Below are positions 1-6,822 of a DNA stretch of 23,068 nt, piece after piece; position 1 is the first letter of the stretch; every line of letters begins with the position of its first letter. The stretch lies in the NCBI GenBank assembly GCA_900764415.1, contig CAAFOA010000463.1, positions 1-23,068 of the forward strand. The letters run 5' to 3'. A program made the position numbers and the translations under genes. Source of the DNA: an uncultured Collinsella sp. (GTDB lineage: Bacteria; Actinomycetota; Coriobacteriia; Coriobacteriales; Coriobacteriaceae). The notes under the pieces were generated by a model. The model made no database searches and had not been told where the DNA came from. It saw only the letters and a list, made by a program, of their open reading frames with translations.

Positions 1-20
1 GAGATGTGTATAAGAGACAG
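1..20. other. Untrimmed Tn5 mosaic-end sequencing adapter
   Basis: Bases 2-20 read AGATGTGTATAAGAGACAG, the exact 19-bp Tn5 mosaic end used in tagmentation libraries. It sits at the very first bases of the window and interrupts a ferredoxin reading frame. This is almost certainly library adapter left on a contig end, not genomic sequence. The real sequence starts at about base 21. Confidence 0.95.
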
Positions 21-418
21 CAGGTGACGTAGGCGGTCTCGTGGCTCGTAGCAGCAGAGACGATATCGTCATACAGGTTTTTGGGCGCCAGGCGCGGCGA
101 GATGATCGCCTCGGTCGGACAGGCAGCGACGCACAGGCCGCACTTGCGACAGGAGTCGAGGATCTCGATGGAGTCTTCCTCGACCTCGATAGCGTTGACC
201 GGGCACACGTCCATGCACGCGGTGCAGCCGCTCTTTTCGTTTTTGCAGGTCAGGCACGGAATGGTGTTACCGCGCGGACGCTCCTTGTAGTCGGCAGGAT
301 TCCACTGCGGTGCCGACGGATCGAGTGCATCGGTCACACCGCCAAGCGGGTTTTTAAGAAAATCGAAACCCTTGCTGATCTCGATAATGTCATCAAACAG
401 ATCGTGTTCCTGCGCCAT
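21..418 (-). CDS. 4Fe-4S dicluster ferredoxin-like protein (3' end cut off)
   Basis: This is the N-terminal 132 residues of an iron-sulfur protein whose end is lost at the contig edge. After a 50-residue leader come nine cysteines: C55, C58, C65, C68 and C72 (followed by P), then C90-x2-C93-x2-C96-x3-C100-P. The second set is a canonical 4Fe-4S motif; the first is a variant with a longer loop. Two clusters and a low-potential electron-transfer role in the cytoplasm are therefore likely. No signal peptide or membrane segment is visible. The ATG at 418 has a GGAGG eight bases upstream. The partner enzyme is not visible. The reading frame continues by chance through the adapter, so any predicted residues past 132 are artefactual. 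It lies 151 bp downstream of a glycerol dehydrogenase paralog on the same strand. Confidence 0.8.
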
Positions 419-569
419 GCGCGGCCCCTCCATGAGCAGTGCAAACAAGCAAGAGATAATGATACGCTATCGGTCCACGCCTCGGGCAAATTACACGCGG
501 CGCATCTTTGCGGCAAATAGCCCATGGCCCATCGCCGCCTCGATTGCACAAGGTCAATCAAGTGCCAAG

Positions 570-1637
570 CTATGCCTCGCACATGAACTGCACGAGCTTT
601 TGTTTGGTCACCTTTGCCTGCTCGTTGGCCATATTACGCTCATTTCTAAAGACCGCATTTGCAACACTCTGCAGATCGGCATCGGAAATCTCGCCAAGGC
701 CCAGCTCCTCGAGCGTCGTCGGCAGACCAACGCGCTGGCAAAACTCGAGCACCTGATCAAGCTCGGGTGCACGCTCCAGGCGCAGCTGCACCACCAGGCC
801 AAATGCCACGGCCTCGCCATGCATTGCCTTGCACTCGGGCAGAATCGTCAACCCGTTGGCGATGGCATGCGCCAACGCCAAGCCACCGCTCTCAAAGCCA
901 ACACCCGAGAGCAGAATATTGCACTCGATCAGGCGCTCAACTGCCGGCGATGTACGGCCCTTTTTGAGATCGCGCTTGGCAGCGACGCCGCACTCCATGA
1001 GTGTGTCATAGCAGGCACGAGCCGCAACCAAGGCCAAGTGTCCCGGCGCGCCACCGTGCTCGTTGGCGCCGTGCGCCGCGGCGCACGAACGCGCCTCAAA
1101 ATACGTTGCCAGCGCATCGCCCATACCAGCGACCGTCATACGGAGTGGGGCCGCCGCGACCACGTTGGTATCGACCACGACCAGGTCTGGATTCTTCTCG
1201 AGCATCAGGTAGCGGTCGAACGACCCATCCTCGTGATACAGCACCGAAATCGCGCTGCACGGACCATCCATCGAAGCCGCCGTGGGGCACACGCACAACG
1301 GCAACTCGGCATAAAACGCAACGGCCTTGGCGATATCGAGCATCTTGCCGCCGCCAATACCCACCACCATGTCGCAATACTCGGCCTGGGCTTCCTTAGC
1401 CATTTCGACAACGGCCTCTTCCGTACACGGACCGTCATAAATCTTAAAGAACGGCTCGCTTAGATCTTCGTCCAGAAATCCATCGACGATCTGCTTGCAC
1501 AGCCGATCCTCGGTGCCCTGGTCAAACAAGACATAGGCAGCGCAGCCCAACCATGACAAATACCTGCCTTGACGCGACAGTTCGCCCGGCCCCTGAACAT
1601 ACCGGCCGGGACCGCCGTAAACCATAGGAAGCGCCAT
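570..1637 (-). CDS. Glycerol dehydrogenase-like protein (GldA family, divergent paralog)
   Basis: A 355-residue member of the iron-containing/GldA dehydrogenase superfamily, which oxidises glycerol or similar vicinal diols with NAD. The NAD-binding motif GIGGGKMLDIAKAV lies near residues 93-106. The expected metal ligands are present as D174 (GMGDALATYFEA), H257 (LAHAIANG) and H273 (AMHGEAVAFG). It is clearly related to the next gene upstream (1750-2850) but less canonical. The usual ASTDAP motif is ASMDGP, the HGEKVAFG motif has lost its lysine (HGEAVAFG), and the spacing between the two histidines is one residue shorter. Substrate preference may therefore differ from glycerol. The start at 1637 has only a weak GGGCGG-like ribosome site. 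It lies downstream of a strong terminator, so it probably has its own promoter or depends on read-through. Confidence 0.8.
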   Translation of the reverse strand: MALPMVYGGPGRYVQGPGELSRQGRYLSWLGCAAYVLFDQGTEDRLCKQIVDGFLDEDLSEPFFKIYDGPCTEEAVVEMAKEAQAEYCDMVVGIGGGKMLDIAKAVAFYAELPLCVCPTAASMDGPCSAISVLYHEDGSFDRYLMLEKNPDLVVVDTNVVAAAPLRMTVAGMGDALATYFEARSCAAAHGANEHGGAPGHLALVAARACYDTLMECGVAAKRDLKKGRTSPAVERLIECNILLSGVGFESGGLALAHAIANGLTILPECKAMHGEAVAFGLVVQLRLERAPELDQVLEFCQRVGLPTTLEELGLGEISDADLQSVANAVFRNERNMANEQAKVTKQKLVQFMCEA

Positions 1638-1702
1638 ACGAGAATCCGCCCTTCATCAAACAACGATTGGTGCAAAGTAACCTTACCCCTTTGCACCATA
1701 GC

Positions 1703-1735
1703 AAAAGGGGCAAAGCCATCTGTCGGCTTTGCCCC
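1703..1735 (-). terminator. Intrinsic terminator of the upstream gldA
   Basis: Read on the minus strand, GGGGCAAAGCC (1735-1725) and GGCTTTGCCCC (1717-1707) form a perfect 11-bp stem with a 7-nt loop, followed by TTTT. It begins 15 bp after the stop of the gene at 1750-2850. Confidence 0.9.
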
Positions 1736-1749
1736 TCCTTAGATTTGTT

Positions 1750-2850
1750 TTACTCATCCATAAGGTAATAATGACCCAGTGCGTCGGCACCCAGGATGGC
1801 GTTTGCAACCATCTCGGGCGTCACCTCAAACGGCATGTTGCACATGGTGTCATCCGGCGCGCAGGCAGCCTCGGCAACAATCATGGCCTGCTCGCGCGTA
1901 AGCTCGGCAACGCCAAGTTCCTTCATCGTGACCGGCAGGCCCAGCTCAATGCAGAAGCCCAAGACTTCCTCGAGCTTCTCGGTCGGGGCATCCTCGAGTA
2001 CCAGCTGGACGATGGTGCCGAAGGCGACCTTCTCGCCGTGATACATGCTGTGGCACTCGGGCAGCATCGTCAGACCATTGTGGATGGCATGAGCAGCAGC
2101 AAGGCCCGAGCTCTCAAAGCCAATACCCGAAAGCAGCGTATTGGCCTCGATGATGTGCTCGACGGCGGGCGTGAGCGCACCCTTCTCCAGCGCGACCTTG
2201 GCCTTGACGCCATCGGCCATAAGCGTCTCGTAGCAGAGCTTGGCGAGCGCCAGGCCGGCCATGCCGCCCTTGCCGCCAGCGCAGGTGCCGCCGTCGGCAT
2301 CGTGCGTCGCCTGGGCCTCGAAATAGGTTGCGAGCGCATCGCCCATACCGGAAACCGTCAGGCGCACCGGGCTCGCCGCGATAACCGTCGTATCCATCAG
2401 GACAATGTTGGGGTTTGCCTTAAGGAAGAGATATTTATCAAACTGGCCGTCATCGGTGTAGAGCACCGAAAGTGCCGAGCACGGTGCATCGGTCGAAGCA
2501 ATGGTGGGGCAAATGATAACCGGGGACTCCAGGTAATAGGCGACGGCCTTCGCGGTGTCGAGGATCTTGCCGCCACCGACGCCGACGATGATGTCGCAAC
2601 CGTTGTCGCGGGCGAGCGCAACCAGGCGATCGACCTCGCCTTTGGAGCATTCGCCGTTAAAGTCCTCAAACAGCAGCTCGGCCTTAGCCTCGGCAAAGCC
2701 GCCCTCGATCTTGGTGCCGACGCGCTTCTTGCCCGAAGGCGTCACGATGACGAGGGCCTTAGCGCCGAGCGGCTCAACGTAAGAGCCGAGCTTGGCGAGC
2801 TCGTCCGGGCCCTGGATGTACTTGCTGGGGCTATTGAAGATTGCAGCCAT
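1750..2850 (-). CDS. gldA: Glycerol dehydrogenase (NAD-dependent, GldA type)
   Basis: A 366-residue protein of usual GldA length. It oxidises glycerol to dihydroxyacetone with NAD, or runs in reverse on small hydroxyketones, in the cytosol. The dinucleotide motif GVGGGKILDTAKAV lies at 90-103, IASTDAPCSALSV at 117-129, and the metal ligands are D171, H254 and H271, the last in YHGEKVAFG. These match the canonical family pattern. No dihydroxyacetone kinase lies in the window, so the wider pathway cannot be read from context. The start at 2850 is preceded by only a weak purine-rich stretch (GGGAT). Its own terminator (1703-1735) and the terminator of the upstream Fe-ADH (2874-2911) bracket it, so it is likely monocistronic. 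Confidence 0.88.
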   Translation of the reverse strand: MAAIFNSPSKYIQGPDELAKLGSYVEPLGAKALVIVTPSGKKRVGTKIEGGFAEAKAELLFEDFNGECSKGEVDRLVALARDNGCDIIVGVGGGKILDTAKAVAYYLESPVIICPTIASTDAPCSALSVLYTDDGQFDKYLFLKANPNIVLMDTTVIAASPVRLTVSGMGDALATYFEAQATHDADGGTCAGGKGGMAGLALAKLCYETLMADGVKAKVALEKGALTPAVEHIIEANTLLSGIGFESSGLAAAHAIHNGLTMLPECHSMYHGEKVAFGTIVQLVLEDAPTEKLEEVLGFCIELGLPVTMKELGVAELTREQAMIVAEAACAPDDTMCNMPFEVTPEMVANAILGADALGHYYLMDE

Positions 2851-2873
2851 TTTTATCCCATTCTCTAATAATT

Positions 2874-2911
2874 AAAAAAAAGGGGCTCCGTACGGATACG
2901 TGCGGAGCCCC
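2874..2911 (-). terminator. Intrinsic terminator of the Fe-alcohol dehydrogenase gene
   Basis: On the minus strand GGGGCTCCG pairs with CGGAGCCCC, with further pairing of ACG/CGT toward the loop, followed by a run of eight T (complement of the A-run at 2874-2881). It lies 23 bp after the stop of the gene ending at 2934. Confidence 0.92.
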
Positions 2912-2933
2912 TCATTACGATAACAAGAGTCGA

Positions 2934-4157
2934 TTAGAAATCGATGTCGGTGTCGTAGTAGCAGGCCTTGAGGATCTTCTCGAAGTCGGCAGCCTTGGTC
3001 TCACGCGGGTTCTCCGGCGTGCAGGCGTCCTGCTCGGCGTTCGCGGCGATCTCGGGGAGCTTCGCGAGGAACTCCTCCTCGGAAACCATCTGCGGGTTCT
3101 CGGCGTCGACCTTCACGCCACCATTCGCGTAATCCTTGATGGACTGCGGAATGTTGAGCTGGTCGTTGAGGTCGCGAATCTTCTGGACGAGCGCAGCGAT
3201 GAGCTCCTCGTTGGTCTCGCCGGGAAGGTGCAGGATCTCCTTGGCCACGTAAGCGTAACGCTCGGCAGCACGCGGGTCCTTGGAGTTCCACTGGATGACC
3301 TTGCCCAGGTACATGGCGTTAGCGGCACCGTGGATGATGTGACCGTTCTCAAAGGCTGCACCGGTTTTGTGAGCCATGGAGTGAACGATGCCGAGCAGGC
3401 CCGAGGAGAAGGCGATACCGGCGATGCACTGAGCCTCGTGCATGTGCTGACGGGCCTCATGGTCGCCAGCATAGGACTTGGGCAGCCACTCGACGATCTC
3501 GCGGATGCCGTGCAGAGCGTTGGCGTCGGTGAACATAGAGGCGCAGGTGGAAACGTAGGCCTCCATGCAGTGGGTCAGAGCGTCCATGCCGGTGTGAGCG
3601 CACAGCTTGGCGGGCATGGTATAGGTGAGCTCGGGGTCGACGATGGCGACATCAGGGGTGATGTTGAAGTCGGCCAGCGGGTACTTGATGCCCTTGGCGT
3701 AGTCGGTGATGACGGAGAAGGCAGTGACCTCGGTAGCGGTGCCGGAGGTAGAGGAAATGGCGCAGAAGTGAGCCTTCTGACGCAGCTCGGGGAAGCTGAA
3801 CGGCTGGATAATGTTGTCGAAGGACTCCTCGGGATACTCGTAGAAGACCCACATGGCCTTAGCGGCATCGATGGGCGAACCGCCACCGATAGCAACGATC
3901 CAGTCGGGCTCGAAGTCGCGCATAGCGGCTGCGCCCTTCATGACCGTCTCGATGGAGGGATCGGACTCGACGCCCTCGAACAGCTTGACCTCGAAGCCGC
4001 CCTCTTTGAGGTCGGCCTCAACGTCCTGCAGGAACCCGCCGCGGCGCATAGAGCTGCCGCCAGAAACGATGATGGCCTTCTTGCCCTTGAGGTTCTTTAC
4101 CTCGTGGCGAGCGCCCTCACCAAAGTACAGATCGCGAGGATTGGTAAAACGTCCCAT
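2934..4157 (-). CDS. Iron-containing (group III) alcohol dehydrogenase
   Basis: A 407-residue NAD(P)-dependent alcohol dehydrogenase that interconverts alcohols and aldehydes, typically to reoxidise NADH in fermentation. GGGSPIDAAKAM (91-102) is the nucleotide-binding motif. The metal site is D192-x3-H196 (MDALTHCMEAY), H259 (GIVHSMAH) and H276 (IIHGAANA), with H263 as the conserved active-site histidine by comparison with FucO. A longer frame opens at 4208, but the ATG at 4157 is chosen because AGGAGG lies exactly six bases upstream and the protein then begins at the usual family position. It resembles free-standing Fe-ADHs rather than AdhE, since no aldehyde dehydrogenase domain is present. 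The exact substrate (ethanol, butanol, lactaldehyde) cannot be told from sequence. A perfect terminator follows. Confidence 0.9.
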   Translation of the reverse strand: MGRFTNPRDLYFGEGARHEVKNLKGKKAIIVSGGSSMRRGGFLQDVEADLKEGGFEVKLFEGVESDPSIETVMKGAAAMRDFEPDWIVAIGGGSPIDAAKAMWVFYEYPEESFDNIIQPFSFPELRQKAHFCAISSTSGTATEVTAFSVITDYAKGIKYPLADFNITPDVAIVDPELTYTMPAKLCAHTGMDALTHCMEAYVSTCASMFTDANALHGIREIVEWLPKSYAGDHEARQHMHEAQCIAGIAFSSGLLGIVHSMAHKTGAAFENGHIIHGAANAMYLGKVIQWNSKDPRAAERYAYVAKEILHLPGETNEELIAALVQKIRDLNDQLNIPQSIKDYANGGVKVDAENPQMVSEEEFLAKLPEIAANAEQDACTPENPRETKAADFEKILKACYYDTDIDF

Positions 4158-4657
4158 ACTGTGCCTCCTAAACAAGCCCCTCTTAGACTTGCGTATATAA
4201 CGGAGCACCCGATTGGCTCCGTTAGGACCGTTTTGCGCGTTGCCGGCGATGACAATGCGTAATGTCTAAACGTCTCAACGCTCAGACAAACACTATTTTA
4301 CCGTTCTAGTTGGTCAGTTATTCACCTAAAGCCGACAATGATGAAACGTTTTTTCTATCCCTGAAGACCCTTGTGGGGCATTCATACTCCCAAGCTGGGC
4401 AAACGTTTTATCAAGGTTGACCACATATCCCGGGCAGGACGGTGCCCCTCCAAAATGCGCCCCGTTCGCCGCCAAAAATCGACCGTTTGCGGCACCGTGA
4501 TACCACTCAGTCGTCCAAGGTGCCGACATTTGTGCGACATCCGTCTTCGTGGTGCAAAGGTGCATGTCCAAGTGCGGCACCCCCGGTGTGCCACATGCGG
4601 GTAAACTAGAACCTTATATAGAGAGATTTGAACCCTAACCGCAGCAAAGGAGGCCCC
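4158..4657. promoter_or_regulatory. Divergent intergenic region between Fe-ADH and the TPR-like operon
   Basis: No convincing gene is present; the short frames here have no ribosome site or recognisable motif. It holds the leader of the Fe-ADH gene (minus strand) and of the operon starting at 4658. Visible structures are a perfect 8-bp inverted repeat AACGGAGC/GCTCCGTT (4199-4223) just upstream of an AT-rich TATATA stretch (minus strand), and a 26-bp imperfect dyad at 4263-4288 with ends TGTCT/AGACA. For the plus-strand operon, TATATA-like bases near 4614-4620 are the best -10 candidate, but no good -35 is seen. Confidence 0.45.
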
Positions 4658-5734
4658 ATGGCATTCGATCCCATTCAAGAGGATTGCCATCGCCTCGTTC
4701 TTGAGGCCTTGCGCCGCGACAATATCCCGCTCACCGACGGTGCCGCCGTAGAGCGTCTGATGGAACAATTCACCCGCAACCCCGCGCCGCTCATCGTGCA
4801 CGACCGCGACCGCGCCGGGCACCTCATTGCCAAGGTAGTCGAGGCTGTCGACTACCGCATTCCCTTTATCCCTGACGATACCCAGGCAGAGCAAGAAGAG
4901 GCCGCTGCCGAGAACATGCTTCGCGAGGCAGCCGCGCTCGACCCCACCAACTGGGATGCCCAGCGCATGCTGACCGCCCTCGCCGCCGAATCCAACGAGG
5001 AATACGTACAGTATCTGGTGTCCAAGTGCGACGAGGTGGAGCACGACCTGGCGCTCAAGATCGCCTCGGCGCAGGACCCCTACGAGCGCGAGGCCGCTGG
5101 CGACCTTATGCGCCGCCCCTACCTGCGCTGGCTTGCCGCCCTTGCGTCGCGCGCCCTCATTAGCGGCCGCTATCGCATGTCGCTCGAAGCCGCAAACCGC
5201 AGCCTGGACTTTGCACCCAACGACCCCGCCGGCGTCCGCCATACTGCGATGCTTGCCATGGCAAAGCTCGAATACCCTGCCGAGGAGCTCAAACGCTTTC
5301 GCTCTGCCCACTCCGTGCCCTATCTTGCCAACACGCCGCTGCGCCGTCGTCCCAAGGACGCGGAGCGCGACTTGGACCCGTGGACGCTCATCGCGCTGAT
5401 GAGCGCTGCCTGGCGCGAGCTGGACTACGAGGGTGCCGAGCGCTACTTGCGCATCCTTGCACGCTCGTGCCCGCACGCAGCCGAGGCGCTCTACTTCCAA
5501 ACCGAGTTTCCCGATGGCGTCTATGCCCGCGTCAACGTGGGTGTGGGCTCCACCGACGAGCTTGTCCTTGCGCTGTCCGAGGCGACGCCGGTACTGCAGG
5601 AGGGCTTGGGCGCCCCCGACAACGCCAGCTTTGCCGCCTGGGTCGCCACCAACGATATCGTGCGTTCCCAGATCGACGAGCGCATCCTGCGGGCGGCCGA
5701 GCAGGGCTTGCCGTTTAAGGGAGGAGACCTCTAA
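4658..5734 (+). CDS. TPR-like repeat protein of unknown function (first of two paralogs)
   Basis: A 358-residue, soluble, helix-rich protein with no signal peptide. Around residues 155-215 it carries a pattern typical of bacterial tetratricopeptide-like families: an aromatic/Leu-rich helix, then GRYRMSLEAANRSLDFAPND, then a helix of the type AMLAMAKLEYPAEEL. A second TPR-like pair (WTLIALMSAAWRELDYEGAERYLR) lies near 240-270. No catalytic motif is visible. An upstream TTG at 4628 is in frame, but the ATG at 4658 is preceded by AAAGGAGG and is preferred. The stop overlaps the next start (TAATG at 5732-5736), so the two are translationally coupled. Order of hydrophobic and helical blocks matches the next protein, so they look like diverged duplicates. 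Function unknown; a scaffold or regulatory role is only a guess. Confidence 0.75.
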   Translation: MAFDPIQEDCHRLVLEALRRDNIPLTDGAAVERLMEQFTRNPAPLIVHDRDRAGHLIAKVVEAVDYRIPFIPDDTQAEQEEAAAENMLREAAALDPTNWDAQRMLTALAAESNEEYVQYLVSKCDEVEHDLALKIASAQDPYEREAAGDLMRRPYLRWLAALASRALISGRYRMSLEAANRSLDFAPNDPAGVRHTAMLAMAKLEYPAEELKRFRSAHSVPYLANTPLRRRPKDAERDLDPWTLIALMSAAWRELDYEGAERYLRILARSCPHAAEALYFQTEFPDGVYARVNVGVGSTDELVLALSEATPVLQEGLGAPDNASFAAWVATNDIVRSQIDERILRAAEQGLPFKGGDL

Positions 5735-6777
5735 TGGATCCGAGCGTCTACATCCCCGCCTACCTGGAGCGCGCCTACGTTGCGTCGCACCCCGAACTCA
5801 CCGATACAGCACGCGAGCTTGTCCATAACGACGTGAGCGTCAACCCTCATAAGTATGCGCAGACCGAGCATGCCCAGGCGCTGCTGTCCTATGCCGGCGT
5901 TCACCGCCACCTGCTTGACGAACTCCATCGCATCGAGGACATGGGCAGCGACGAGGAGTTTGAGCAGACGCGCAACCGCCTGTTCGACGATATGCGCGAT
6001 GAGCTGCTCAAGATCGTCCGCATCGATGCGTATGTCCTCGATGCCCAGCTGCTCGCCATCATTTTGGCGGACACGCCCGTTGATGCCTGCCTGGGCGACC
6101 TGCTGAAGCTCGAAGCGACCGCGGCCGATTACCTGCAGCAAAGCGTGCCCGGGTTCGATATGGAAGCTCCGCACTATTGGACCAACAAGGCCCTGGCAGA
6201 CGGTGTGACAGCGGCCGATCTCACCGTAAGCGAGCCGGCGTTTATCGGGTGGCTCCACACGCTCGAAGCCATCTCGCAGCTGTGCATGGCGAGCGCTCGT
6301 TACCGTGCTGCCGCCAACTATTCTCGCCGCGTTCTTAAGGCGGAAGGCTATCCCACCCGAGCTGCAGGCACCGTGCTACTCGCCCTCGCTCGCCTGGAAG
6401 ACGAGGACGGCTTTTTTGCCCTGGCCCACCAGCTCGAGGAGCAGATGGGGGCCGATACCCTCGAGAACTCCCCCTGGTACTTGCTCGCCCGCACGATCTT
6501 GCTGTTCAAAACGAACAAGATGCGCCCGGCGACACGCGCGCTGCGCGAGTTTGCCAACCGCTGCGAGGGCGGCGCGTTCTTTTTGCTGAACCCCATGTAT
6601 CAGACGCCGTACCTTCCCTGCCGGCCCGAACCGCACGACCCCTGGGACCTTTCGCATCAGGCAGTTTGGGAGGCCGACGGTATCATCTCGGATACTCCCG
6701 ACTTTGCCCCCTGGGCCAACGCTTGCGAAGACGTATCGCAGCTTGCCCAGGAATTTGCGCGCCGTTACGGCTTTTAA
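5734..6777 (+). CDS. TPR-like repeat protein of unknown function (second of two paralogs)
   Basis: A 347-residue soluble protein whose ATG shares a base with the stop codon of the preceding gene. Segments line up in order with its neighbour: DAQLLAIILAD against DAQRMLTALAA, FIGWLHTLEAISQLCMASARYRAAANYS-type helices against the corresponding TPR-like block, then SPWYLLARTILLF against DPWTLIALMSAAW. Identity is low by eye but the order and spacing agree, so a tandem duplication followed by divergence is likely. No catalytic residues, membrane segments or export signal are seen. It ends 45 bp before the MurT-GatD fusion, with no terminator between, so the three genes are probably one transcript. 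What it does is unknown. Confidence 0.75.
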   Translation: MDPSVYIPAYLERAYVASHPELTDTARELVHNDVSVNPHKYAQTEHAQALLSYAGVHRHLLDELHRIEDMGSDEEFEQTRNRLFDDMRDELLKIVRIDAYVLDAQLLAIILADTPVDACLGDLLKLEATAADYLQQSVPGFDMEAPHYWTNKALADGVTAADLTVSEPAFIGWLHTLEAISQLCMASARYRAAANYSRRVLKAEGYPTRAAGTVLLALARLEDEDGFFALAHQLEEQMGADTLENSPWYLLARTILLFKTNKMRPATRALREFANRCEGGAFFLLNPMYQTPYLPCRPEPHDPWDLSHQAVWEADGIISDTPDFAPWANACEDVSQLAQEFARRYGF

Positions 6778-6822
6778 CGGCGCAAACGCCACGACCATGT
6801 CATTCACGTTAGGAACGGCTTC

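Noticed and set aside
372..1463. Long plus-strand open frame of 363 codons
   Set aside because: It is antisense to the GldA-like gene, lacks family motifs and has an Arg/His-rich composition typical of shadow frames in high-GC DNA.
1686..1710. Second hairpin (CCCCTTTGC / GCAAAAGGGG) sharing bases with the gldA terminator, as an antiterminator
   Set aside because: On the transcribed minus strand its second arm is made only after the terminator T-run, so it cannot prevent termination in the usual way.
2841..4262. Plus-strand open frame of 473 codons
   Set aside because: Antisense shadow of the Fe-alcohol dehydrogenase; Gly/Val/Leu-rich, with no ribosome site or motif.
4382..5500. Minus-strand open frame of 372 codons reaching into the intergenic region
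   Set aside because: Mostly antisense to the first TPR-like gene; no ribosome site and no motif.
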